From Luteibacter sp. dw_328 (GTDB lineage Bacteria > Pseudomonadota > Gammaproteobacteria > Xanthomonadales > Rhodanobacteraceae): a stretch of DNA of 64,000 bases. The stretch lies in NCBI RefSeq assembly GCF_018449605.1, contig NZ_JAAVUW010000001.1, forward strand, positions 186,001 through 250,000. The letters run 5' to 3'. A model generated the notes under the pieces. The model searched no databases and was not told the DNA's origin. It worked only from the letters and a program-made list of their open reading frames with translations. Numbering within the stretch: the stretch's first letter is position 1; every line of letters starts with the position of its first letter. A program made the translations under genes and the position numbers. Shown piece after piece: positions 43,304 through 51,137 of this stretch.

Positions 43304-43960
43304 TTACCTCGCGGGATCCCACGGTAGCTGCCAAAGCCGCGCCGTCGTCATCTCCTTGATGCACGGCACGTCCGTTACGCAGCGTGCGGCGCGCTCGCGG
43401 ATAAAATTATCCTGTTCTTTCTCCATCGCCCGCGCATCTTTTGGCATGGCGAAAAAGTGGCGGTGACGATAAGCAACGTCCATTCCGCCTTCGAGCCCGG
43501 TGAGCTCCGGGTCGTTGCAGATGGCTTTCTCGGTCGGCATCGATGCCTTGACGCAGCTGAATTCCGGTCCCGGCACTGCCACCGGCGCACCGGAGTGGAA
43601 AGAGTGACTGAAGGTCACTGGGGCCACAACGGTATCCTCCATGTTTCGCCCATCCACCACCCTGGGTCGAAATCGCCAGCTGTATGCCCCCTTGACCGCA
43701 GCGGCATCCAGTTCGCTGTAGCCGCTGCTTTCCTCAACCGACACGTCTACCGGCTCGCCGTTCGCGTTGAGCTTTACCCGAACCTTTACAGTCCCTTCGT
43801 GACCCTGACGAATGGCGCTGGGCGGGAAGGGCGGGGCGGGAGTACCGATGATCCGCTTTTCGGAGGCCTCGACGGGCTTCGGGACCGGAGCGGCCTCAGT
43901 CGCATGCGACTGCTGCGCGAGCACGAGGATCAGCCCCAACCATGCAAACCGATATTTCAT
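43304..43960 (-). CDS. TonB C-terminal domain fused to an LprI/DUF1311-like domain
   Basis: 218 aa from ATG 43960, signal peptide MKYRFAWLGLILVLAQQSHA. Residues about 35-125 are a TonB_C domain: PAPPFPPSAIRQGHEGTVKVRVKLNANGEPVDVSVEESSGYSELDAAAVKGAYSWRFRPRVVDG. Residues about 130-218 look like the lysozyme-inhibitor LprI/DUF1311 type: FSCVKASMPTEKAICNDPELTGLEGGMDVAYRH then CVTDVPCIKEM, with four Cys. No membrane anchor, so a secreted periplasmic protein rather than a classic receptor energiser. Role unknown. Confidence 0.8.
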   Translation of the reverse strand: MKYRFAWLGLILVLAQQSHATEAAPVPKPVEASEKRIIGTPAPPFPPSAIRQGHEGTVKVRVKLNANGEPVDVSVEESSGYSELDAAAVKGAYSWRFRPRVVDGRNMEDTVVAPVTFSHSFHSGAPVAVPGPEFSCVKASMPTEKAICNDPELTGLEGGMDVAYRHRHFFAMPKDARAMEKEQDNFIRERAARCVTDVPCIKEMTTARLWQLPWDPAR

Positions 43961-44039
43961 GGAACTCCCTGCTATCCAGTCCGGTGCGCGTGCCCGCGCG
44001 CGTAGCGAAGTGTATCGGCAGGTTTCCAACTGTCTTTAG

Positions 44040-44168
44040 CGGATGGGGACGCCCGCCGTGGGGATTGAATACGGCATAGTAGATCCGCGCGCCGTCACTG
44101 TTCACGAAGCCGCTCTGCTCAGGCTCGGGAAGCGGCGGCACGTCCGGCACGGTTGCCCATCGACTCAT
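44040..44168 (-). pseudogene. N-terminal remnant of an alpha/beta hydrolase
   Basis: From ATG 44168 the frame reads about 42 residues typical of the start of alpha/beta hydrolases (VPPLPEPEQSGFVNSDG, ARIYYAVFNPHGGRP). It then loses similarity exactly where the LLHGG oxyanion motif should follow, and runs into unrelated sequence upstream of the TonB-C/LprI gene. No catalytic triad remains. Likely a decayed gene rather than a real small protein. Confidence 0.65.
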
Positions 44169-44230
44169 ATACCCTCCGCAGTTGGCCGGCGATAATATTC
44201 GCCAGCAATCCAAAACGATGGACGCCCACT

Positions 44231-44776
44231 ATGATTCCGCTGGGATATCTGTACAAGCGTGTCTCCGACCGGCCTGAATGGCTGGACGCAGTGAACGTGA
44301 CTGACATCTATTCGCTCAGCGCCTGCATTTCGAAGCCGTTTGCCGACTACATGACCTACTGGCAGCACAACGGCCACTGGCTATTCGATTCGCCTCAGAA
44401 AATCGTTGATTTGGCGAACACCGCCTCGATCTCGCTTGATGGACTGAAACTCTTCTACTACGAGGCTTACGAGCTTCAGTTCGATGAGAACGAGAAGGCC
44501 TGGGAAGCGTTTGAGCCCGAGCCATCGTTTTCCACCGAGGTGGTCCTCCCGGCCAGCAAGCGGCTGGAGGGATTCGATATCGCGTCGTTCACGATGGGCA
44601 ACATGGCCGAATGCTCCCCATTGTCATGCAACGGGCTGGCATCGACTCTGCCGGTCAATGATCACTGCTTACTTGTCACGCTTGATGAGGCGGTGGCCGC
44701 CGTCGAACAAGGCAAACTCCACGAGTGCGAGCCCGGGCCTTATCGCCTCATTGCCGTCTACACCGTTGACGACTGA
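44231..44776 (+). CDS. Unassigned cytoplasmic protein
   Basis: 181 aa from ATG 44231 (the frame opens earlier, over the hydrolase remnant). No signal peptide. It begins MIPLGYLYKRVSDRPEWLDAVNVTDIYSLSACISKPFADYMTYWQHNGHWLFDSP and is acidic throughout, like many immunity-type or orphan proteins. No family recognised. Confidence 0.65.
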   Translation: MIPLGYLYKRVSDRPEWLDAVNVTDIYSLSACISKPFADYMTYWQHNGHWLFDSPQKIVDLANTASISLDGLKLFYYEAYELQFDENEKAWEAFEPEPSFSTEVVLPASKRLEGFDIASFTMGNMAECSPLSCNGLASTLPVNDHCLLVTLDEAVAAVEQGKLHECEPGPYRLIAVYTVDD

Positions 44777-44841
44777 CTTCCGTCACGACTGCATCTCATA
44801 TCCCCAAGGCGCCGCCGACGCGAAACCGCCGGGGGATAGTC

Positions 44842-45819
44842 CTACTGGTGATGACAAGCCATGCAGGAGAAGTCGCTGCCGATCATCATCGGGTTGGCTG
44901 ACTTCTTTCCCGGTTGAGCTTCCGCGTTGAATACCGCCACGTTCGATTCCGCATCGCGGATACGCTCTTCCAGTACGTCACGATAGGGCCACTGAGCGTA
45001 GCCAGTGGATAGCCTGGCGGTAGCGTAGACCTTGCGTGCTGTCTGCCAGTCGCCAGACTTGGTGAGCATGTCTCCCATGTTGAGGAAGAAGCCCTCTTCG
45101 TTATGCGGTGCTTTTGCTGAGTTGAGGCAAGCGCGTGCATCGCGGCTTTGCCCCACGGCCTTTTCCATGTTTTTGGCAAGGACGTCTAGATTGTTGCCGT
45201 GGCGGTCAACCTTCATATGCCCGCATACCTCGAGGTTCTGCCATTGCTGTTCCAGCGCCTGCTTGAAGCCGTCGCTGGATGCCGGCAGTCCGCTTGCCAC
45301 GAATCCCGCGGTAAACAGGTTGAACGCGGGCCAATCGGATACAGCCTGACCCATGATCTCCGAACCCTGTTGGCGAAGCGCAGCGTCGCGGTCGATCTGG
45401 GCTTCGGCCAATATCGCGCTGGCGAGGAAGCCGCGGTAGCGCGCATCGTCGGGGGCGAGTGCCACGGCTTTCTGAAAGTACTTTCTCGCCAGCACGATGT
45501 CGTCAGTGATGCTCGCGGGTGCCTGTTGCATCCTGTGTCTTTCCGCGACGCGCCACATGTGCAGCCAACCTACATGGGCGGCACTTACGGCATCGTTGGG
45601 GTCACGCAGGTAAGCGGCCGTGGAGGCCTCGATACTGTCCTGGATGTGCGCGTAGTCGGCACTATGAAAGGTCTGCCAGAACAGCTGATCGGCTTCCAGG
45701 GCAGCAGGCTGGCGGCCCGGCGCTCCACCTCCCGATTGCGCGGTGGCCAGGCCTGCAGCAAGACAGCATAGGACGGCAGTAAGCGCAGTAACGACGGGAA
45801 AGCGGGACACTGGTTTCAC
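44842..45819 (-). CDS. Secreted TPR protein ending in a c-type haem motif
   Basis: 325 aa from GTG 45819, chosen because a signal peptide (VKPVSRFPVVTALTAVLCCLAAGLATA) begins there; the open frame extends to 45903. TPR-like helices fill the middle (ARKYFQKAVALAPDDARYRGFLASAILAEAQ; FFLNMGDMLTKSGDWQTARKVYATARLS). The last residues are DFSCMACHHQ: Cys319-x-x-Cys322-His323, a single c-type haem-binding motif just before the stop. A lone CxxCH could instead bind metal. Not a recognised cytochrome family. Confidence 0.75.
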   Translation of the reverse strand: MKPVSRFPVVTALTAVLCCLAAGLATAQSGGGAPGRQPAALEADQLFWQTFHSADYAHIQDSIEASTAAYLRDPNDAVSAAHVGWLHMWRVAERHRMQQAPASITDDIVLARKYFQKAVALAPDDARYRGFLASAILAEAQIDRDAALRQQGSEIMGQAVSDWPAFNLFTAGFVASGLPASSDGFKQALEQQWQNLEVCGHMKVDRHGNNLDVLAKNMEKAVGQSRDARACLNSAKAPHNEEGFFLNMGDMLTKSGDWQTARKVYATARLSTGYAQWPYRDVLEERIRDAESNVAVFNAEAQPGKKSANPMMIGSDFSCMACHHQ

Positions 45820-46271
45820 TAGGCGGGTTCCGTTGCAGGTGGTTGGGTGGCGTGAAATCCAGCTTGCCGCTTGCGCGAGTCGATCGGGAGGGCGGAGTGT
45901 CAACGACCGTCTTTGACAGTTGTCACTCGCTTCGCCCTTGGTGCGCCATGACAGGCGGCACGGTGAAACGATGAGTGGTGCGGCGAAGGAAACACTGTCC
46001 TTCCCTCAAGTCGACACACAAGCTGGCAACGAAACGCTAACTTCCATCGCAAGTTTCCACCACATGCCAAAGGGGGCGTGGAAGGAACGGGCAGGGTGTT
46101 TTTGGGAAGGGCGGCCAGCGGGGCTGCCTGAGCGCATCGACTTTTAAATAGCCATACAGGTGCTTGAGGCTGTCCGTGTATTTGCGGACGGCACGGGCTA
46201 CGTCTGCCTGGTGCGCGGCAGGGAAATCCTGTGGATGGCGATTACTGCTCTATTGGGGCAATGGGGAGTTC
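45820..46271. other. Intergenic region, no supported gene
   Basis: About 450 bases upstream of a large TBDR. It holds a 12-bp inverted repeat TGACA-GT-TGTCA at 45914-45925. No open frame here reads like protein, and no convincing promoter or RNA was found. Confidence 0.5.
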
Positions 46272-49200
46272 ATGAATTATCTTCACCGTACCAGGCGGAC
46301 GCCGTTGCGTCCGACGACTCTGGCCTGGGCGCTCGCTGTCGTGCTCGGCACGTCAATGAGTGTCCATGCGCAGTCGACCACCGGCGACATTGCCGGCCAG
46401 GTCGACCCGACGTCAGGAAAGACCGTGTCCGTGGTGGGCTCGACAGGCGTCACGCGTGAAGCCGCGGTCGATGCCCAGGGACGCTACCGCATCGGTAACC
46501 TGCCGCTTGGTGCATACACGGTCAATGTCTTGCAGGACGGCCACGTGGTCGATTCGCGTGCCAACGTGCAGATCAAGGTCGGTGGCAGCACGGATGTTTC
46601 GTTCAACCAGCCGGCATCGGCGGCCAACGCCCAGGCGCTCGATTCGGTCACGGTCGTGGCTAACAGCTTGCCGCCGATCGACGCGACGGCCGTCGATTCG
46701 CGCACGGTGGTCACCGCTGCGACGCTGGCCCGACTCCCACTGGGGCGCAACGCCGAAGCGATTGCCCTCCTGGCACCAGGCGCGGTAGCGGGCTCGGGTA
46801 ACCTTGGCAACGGTCGTTACCGGACCGTTTCGTTCGGTGGCAGCGGTGCATCCGAGAACGCCTACTACGTCAACGGCTATTCGACCTCCGACCCGTACCG
46901 CAACCTCGGCGGCGTTGGCCTGCCGTACGGCGCCATCGACCAGCAGGAAGTGTATACGGGCGGCTACTCGTCCAAATACGGTCGTTCCGACGGCGGCGTG
47001 ATTTCCCAGGTCGGTAAACGCGGTACGAATGAATGGCACTTTGGTGCGCAGGTCCTCTGGGAACCGAAGTTCGCGGCGGCAAGTCCCGGCAACATCTATT
47101 ACAAGAGTCGTACTCTGCCCGAGGGCTACGGCTTCGAAGATCCGAATGCGCCCGGTACGCTGTACCGCAACCGCGAAGACAACAAGAAATGGACGACGAC
47201 GTACAGCGCATATGTCGGGGGTCCTTTGATCAAGGACAAGCTGTTCTTCTTCGTTGCAGCGGAAGCCGAGAAGTCGGAGGGTGCGTCGACCAATTCGGTG
47301 GAAGCCAACCCGGTAGCCACGAACCACTACACGTACAACCTGCCGAAGTACTACGCGAAACTTGATTGGAACATCAACGATTCCAACATCCTGGAATTGA
47401 CCGGCATCCACTCGACCGATGAGCAGCGCGGTACGTACGTCGGCTATGACTACGACGCACGCCAAAGCACCGGTCCGACCGGCGCCAATGCGGATACGTC
47501 GAAACTCGACTCCAAGTACGCCATCGCCAAGTACACCTCGTACCTCACCGACGACCTCACATTGTCGGTGACTTACGGCAAGAGCTGGACGGACGACTAC
47601 CTGCAGAACCCGACGCCCGGCCTGGGCGAGCAGCCTTACATCGACCGCCCGTACAACGAGAACCCGGAGCTCAACGGTGGCAACCAGCTGACCAACCTGA
47701 ACTCCTCCGCGACCTCGCAGGATCCGGGCGCAAACAGCAAGACGCGTGGTCTTCGTATCGACCTCGACTGGCACATCGGCGATCACCAGGTCGCCGGCGG
47801 CATCGACAACATGCACTACGACGGCCACAACGTGGGTACGGCGACCAGCGGTCCGGGCTATTACTGGCGCTACGGCGTCGCGGCCGACCCGACCCTTCCC
47901 ATCAGTCCCTCAGGCGGCGTAGGTGCGCCCGGTGGTGACGGCTACTACGTCAGCAGGCGCATCTTCTCGTCGGTCACCAGCATGTCGCTGGACCAGCGCG
48001 CGCAGTACCTCGAGGATCGCTGGCAGGTCAGCGACAAGGTGCTGCTGAGCATTGGTGTCCGCAACGACCGCTTCAAGAACTTCAACGACCAGGGCAGAAG
48101 CTACGTCAATAATGCTGCGCAGTGGGCGCCTCGCCTCGGCGCCGCCTGGGATGTCTTTGGCGACTCGAGCCTGAAAATCTACGGCAACTTCGGCCGCTAT
48201 TTCCTCGCACTGCCCAACAATGTCGCCGTACGCGGTGCTTCGCCGTCGACGCTCACGTATGAGTACTTCGATTACACGGGTATCGATAGTCTGGGCCGAC
48301 CGACGGGTCTGACCCCGATCGGCAAGGGTCCGATCTCGCCGGACGGTGAATACGGCCAACCGATCGATCCGGTTTCCGTCTCCGCGCGTGATCTTCGCTC
48401 GCAGTACCAGGATGAAGGCATCATCGGCTTCGACAAGACGCTCGGGGCCAGTTGGGTCACGGGCGCCAAGATCACCGTACGTAGGCTCCGCACGGCGATC
48501 GACGATGTCTGCGACACCGGCAAGATTGGCGACAAACTCACCTCCGAAGGCGTCGACCCCGACTCGGTCACCATTCCGGGCTGCGTCATTTTCAACCCCG
48601 GGTTCACCAATACCTTCAGCCTTGCCAATGCCAACGGCATCGGCCGTACCGATGTGCAGATGAGCTCGGCCGATTGGGGTTTCGATGAAAAGGCAAAGCG
48701 CCGCTACTACGCGCTGGACCTGTATCTCGACCACCCGTTTGACGGAAAGTGGCAGGGCCGCATCGACTACACGTTCTCGCGCTCGTACGGGAACACCGAA
48801 GGCCAGACCAAGTCGGACATTGGCCAGACCGATATCTCCAAGACACAGGACTGGGACTCGGCCTTACTGATGGACAACGCCAACGGTCTGCTCGCCAACG
48901 ATCGTACGCATCAGTTCAAGGCCTATGGTGCCTATCAGATCGCGCCGGAATGGATGGTCTCGGGAAACCTTCGGCTCGCTTCCGGTTCGCCGAAGTCATG
49001 CCTGGGCTACCTCGATGGCGCGGAAGATCCGGATCCGATCGGCTACATGTCGTCATATCACAACTGCAACGGCGTTCCCTCGCATCCGGGTGATACACGC
49101 AATCCGTGGATCAAGCAGCTCGATCTTGCGCTGACGTATCGCCCAGCCGCATTCGACGGGAAGCTGGCGTTTGGCCTGAGCGTCTTCAACGTGACCAACG

Positions 49201-49328
49201 AGCTCAAGCCGCTCAACAGCTTCTCGACCTATGAGGCGTCGCCGCAGACGGTCTTCAACAATTACGACCTTGGCCAGTACTACCAGACGCCGCGCTATGC
49301 ACGTCTGACGGCAACGTACGACTTCTAA
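46272..49328 (+). CDS. Oar-like TonB-dependent receptor with N-terminal carboxypeptidase-regulatory-like domain
   Basis: 1018 aa from ATG 46272 (GGGGAG upstream). Signal peptide to about VHAQ (residue 36). An Ig-like CarboxypepD_reg domain follows (GDIAGQVDPTSGKTVSVVGSTGVTREAAVDAQGRYRIGNLPLGAYTVNVL), then a TonB-box/plug (LDSVTVVANSLPPIDATAVDSRTVVTAATLARLPLGRN; RYRTVSFGGSGASENAYYVNGYSTSDP). The long barrel ends ARLTATYDF. This is the Oar-type architecture, in Myxococcus linked to protein transport. Substrate unknown. A strong terminator follows at 49386. Confidence 0.92.
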   Translation: MNYLHRTRRTPLRPTTLAWALAVVLGTSMSVHAQSTTGDIAGQVDPTSGKTVSVVGSTGVTREAAVDAQGRYRIGNLPLGAYTVNVLQDGHVVDSRANVQIKVGGSTDVSFNQPASAANAQALDSVTVVANSLPPIDATAVDSRTVVTAATLARLPLGRNAEAIALLAPGAVAGSGNLGNGRYRTVSFGGSGASENAYYVNGYSTSDPYRNLGGVGLPYGAIDQQEVYTGGYSSKYGRSDGGVISQVGKRGTNEWHFGAQVLWEPKFAAASPGNIYYKSRTLPEGYGFEDPNAPGTLYRNREDNKKWTTTYSAYVGGPLIKDKLFFFVAAEAEKSEGASTNSVEANPVATNHYTYNLPKYYAKLDWNINDSNILELTGIHSTDEQRGTYVGYDYDARQSTGPTGANADTSKLDSKYAIAKYTSYLTDDLTLSVTYGKSWTDDYLQNPTPGLGEQPYIDRPYNENPELNGGNQLTNLNSSATSQDPGANSKTRGLRIDLDWHIGDHQVAGGIDNMHYDGHNVGTATSGPGYYWRYGVAADPTLPISPSGGVGAPGGDGYYVSRRIFSSVTSMSLDQRAQYLEDRWQVSDKVLLSIGVRNDRFKNFNDQGRSYVNNAAQWAPRLGAAWDVFGDSSLKIYGNFGRYFLALPNNVAVRGASPSTLTYEYFDYTGIDSLGRPTGLTPIGKGPISPDGEYGQPIDPVSVSARDLRSQYQDEGIIGFDKTLGASWVTGAKITVRRLRTAIDDVCDTGKIGDKLTSEGVDPDSVTIPGCVIFNPGFTNTFSLANANGIGRTDVQMSSADWGFDEKAKRRYYALDLYLDHPFDGKWQGRIDYTFSRSYGNTEGQTKSDIGQTDISKTQDWDSALLMDNANGLLANDRTHQFKAYGAYQIAPEWMVSGNLRLASGSPKSCLGYLDGAEDPDPIGYMSSYHNCNGVPSHPGDTRNPWIKQLDLALTYRPAAFDGKLAFGLSVFNVTNELKPLNSFSTYEASPQTVFNNYDLGQYYQTPRYARLTATYDF

Positions 49329-49385
49329 GCACCGCACCGACTTACAAGAAGATTGCCCTGCGAGGGCAACATGCGTCTCCCCAGT

Positions 49386-49415
49386 GCCGCCTGGCTAACC
49401 AGGCGGCTTTTTTTT
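49386..49415 (+). terminator. Rho-independent terminator of the Oar-like receptor gene
   Basis: GCCGCCTGG (49386-49394), loop CTAA, CCAGGCGGC (49399-49407), then eight T (49408-49415). Read on the other strand, the same bases encode the last codons (KKKPPG and stop) of the convergent gene 49395-49697. Confidence 0.92.
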
Positions 49416-49697
49416 GAGCCTTCCGATGATGGCAAACGCGGCCGTTCCGTAAATTACGAATCCAAACGGGACGCTCGCGAACCACACGACAAACGGCAAG
49501 GGCAGTCCGTCGGCGAACGGATTCCCTGCCGCCTCGCCATGGGGCGCGGGCACCAGGGACTGTAGAAGGGAGTTTTGCCAGAACAATGCGTTCGATAAGG
49601 CCTCGTGGCCTGCGTCGTCGGCCGCGAATGAAAGAGCGATGAGCACAACCGTCACGGTCACGCCGATGAGCGCCGCCACCAGGATCCGTTTGACCAT
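49395..49697 (-). CDS. Small membrane protein, unassigned
   Basis: 100 aa from ATG 49697 (MVKRILVAALIGVTVTVVLIALSFAA). Two hydrophobic segments, about residues 4-24 and 65-90, with a short periplasmic loop and a basic tail (GRLKKKPPG). Looks like a DUF-type two-pass protein. The stop codon and tail are encoded by the terminator hairpin of the convergent gene. Confidence 0.6.
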   Translation of the reverse strand: MVKRILVAALIGVTVTVVLIALSFAADDAGHEALSNALFWQNSLLQSLVPAPHGEAAGNPFADGLPLPFVVWFASVPFGFVIYGTAAFAIIGRLKKKPPG

Positions 49698-49794
49698 AGA
49701 GCGCCTCAACGCCGCATCCCGGTCCGGACAATCCGTTCCGTCGCGGCCAAAGTACCCGATTCATCTGGTCGTCTGCCGGGGCACGCAGGCCGGA

Positions 49795-50349
49795 TCAGGT
49801 GGATTCACGCTGATAGGCATCGTAAGTCGGGCGCTTGAAGGTCAGCCGCAACGCGGACAGGAGGAAGTACAGCCCGCCAAATGCCGCGTACGGCGCAAGC
49901 TTGGCGATCGTCGGGGCCTCTCCGAACGCCTGGACGGTCATGAAGACGCCGGCCAGTGCCGACTGCACGCCGCTGATCATCATGAAGATCTGGCCGCCCA
50001 GCTTCCTGCGGCGAATGCCGACGAAAAGCTGCAGCAGTCCCGACAACAGGGCCCAGATGCCAAAGACGAACAACCCGCCGGCGTTCCCGCGGACAGTCAG
50101 CGCAACGACGAGGACAGCCGCCGTGGCGATGCTGACCACCGCGTTGAGTCGCTGGCCTGGGTTGGTGCGCAGACCGCCAGATCGGCGTGCATCAAGCATG
50201 TTCGCGAGGGCATCCCAGGCGGGATAGAGGACCAGGAGGGCACCAGAAACGAAGGGTGGCACGTCAAGGTTCGATAGCAGTACCACCAGCGCGACCCAGG
50301 CGAAGGCAACGCCTGAGCGGAGAAAGTAAAAGCTTCGTAGTGTGTTCAT
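49795..50349 (-). CDS. DUF308-like membrane protein, likely TetR-controlled
   Basis: 184 aa, six membrane segments in paired hairpins (SGVAFAWVALVVLLSNLDVPPFVSGALLVLYPAWDALANML; GGLFVFGIWALLSGLLQLFVGIRRRKLGGQ), the pattern of DUF308/HdeD-type proteins. The conserved RRRKLGGQ loop supports this. GAGG precedes the ATG. Divergent from a TetR gene, with two matching operator sites between them, so probably derepressed by that regulator's ligand. Function unknown. Confidence 0.75.
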   Translation of the reverse strand: MNTLRSFYFLRSGVAFAWVALVVLLSNLDVPPFVSGALLVLYPAWDALANMLDARRSGGLRTNPGQRLNAVVSIATAAVLVVALTVRGNAGGLFVFGIWALLSGLLQLFVGIRRRKLGGQIFMMISGVQSALAGVFMTVQAFGEAPTIAKLAPYAAFGGLYFLLSALRLTFKRPTYDAYQREST

Positions 50350-50376
50350 TGGGGTGTCCTCAAGTGGGATAGTAAC

Positions 50377-50392
50377 CCTACTAGTAGGTAGG
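50377..50392. promoter_or_regulatory. TetR operator site 1 (CCTAC-N6-GTAGG)
   Basis: CCTAC at 50377-50381 and GTAGG at 50388-50392 with spacer TAGTAG; it lies 27 bp upstream of the DUF308-like start. It also contains a perfect 12-bp palindrome (CCTACTAGTAGG). Same sequence and spacing as site 2. Confidence 0.75.
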
Positions 50393-50451
50393 CCAATGAG
50401 TCAACATTCCAATATTTGACGTATCAGAAGCTGTTTCTGTTGAATATGTAA

Positions 50452-50467
50452 CCTACTAAATGGTAGG
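50452..50467. promoter_or_regulatory. TetR operator site 2 (CCTAC-N6-GTAGG), overlapping the ribosome-binding site
   Basis: CCTAC at 50452-50456 and GTAGG at 50463-50467 with spacer TAAATG, 75 bp from site 1. The right arm lies 8 bases before the TetR ATG, where the Shine-Dalgarno sequence should be, so the half-site may double as the ribosome-binding site. Confidence 0.75.
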
Positions 50468-50475
50468 CTACGCCA

Positions 50476-51069
50476 ATGACTACCCAGCAGAAACTCATCG
50501 ACTCAGCGCGGTATCTGATCCAGACCCGTGGCTATAACGGCTTCAGCTACGCCGACGTCGCCGAGCAGGTCCAGGTCCGGAAGGCGAGCATCCATCACCA
50601 TTTTCCGGCCAAGGCGGATCTGGCGCGGGCGGTCGTTGAAGAATCGCGGGCTGGCATCGTCGAGCAGATCGCGTTGCTCGATGGCGACGACTTCGATCCC
50701 GTGAAGAAGCTGGGGTTCTACACCGGCTACTGGGAGCAGTGCATCGCTGACGCGTCGGCTCCGTTCTGCGTCGCCGGCATGCTGGCGGCAGAACTGCCCT
50801 CGTTGCCGCCCGAGCTGGCGGAATGCGTCCGCGCGCATTTCCGCGACTTGTCGCGTTGGCTCGAGACCATCCTGACCAAGGGCGCGCAGCAGGGCGTATT
50901 CCGTCTCCAGGGCGCGGCAAGTACCGAAGCCGAGGCATTCATCTCACTTATCTACGGCGCCATGCTCACCGCTCGTGCTTTCGGCGATCCGTCCAAGTTT
51001 GCCGACGTGGCCCGCGGGGGCTTGCGTCGGCTTGTCAGCACGACCGCCGTCCCGGCGGCGCGAGGTTAA
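50476..51069 (+). CDS. TetR/AcrR-family regulator (AcuR-like)
   Basis: 197 aa. HTH at residues about 3-52 (QQKLIDSARYLIQTRGYNGFSYADVAEQVQVRKASIHHHFPAKADLARAVVEESR). The C-terminal part (FYTGYWEQCIADASAPFCVAGMLAAELPSLPPELAECVRAHF) matches the AcuR/YjdC-type ligand domain, often with a conserved Cys. Divergent from the DUF308-like gene with two matching CCTAC-N6-GTAGG sites in the 126-bp gap, so autorepression and control of that gene are likely. Confidence 0.93.
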   Translation: MTTQQKLIDSARYLIQTRGYNGFSYADVAEQVQVRKASIHHHFPAKADLARAVVEESRAGIVEQIALLDGDDFDPVKKLGFYTGYWEQCIADASAPFCVAGMLAAELPSLPPELAECVRAHFRDLSRWLETILTKGAQQGVFRLQGAASTEAEAFISLIYGAMLTARAFGDPSKFADVARGGLRRLVSTTAVPAARG

Positions 51070-51137
51070 GCCTCGCCAGCCCCCGACGACCCAGACATGC
51101 GAAAATACCCGGCCAAACCGCCTGAACACCTGCACGC

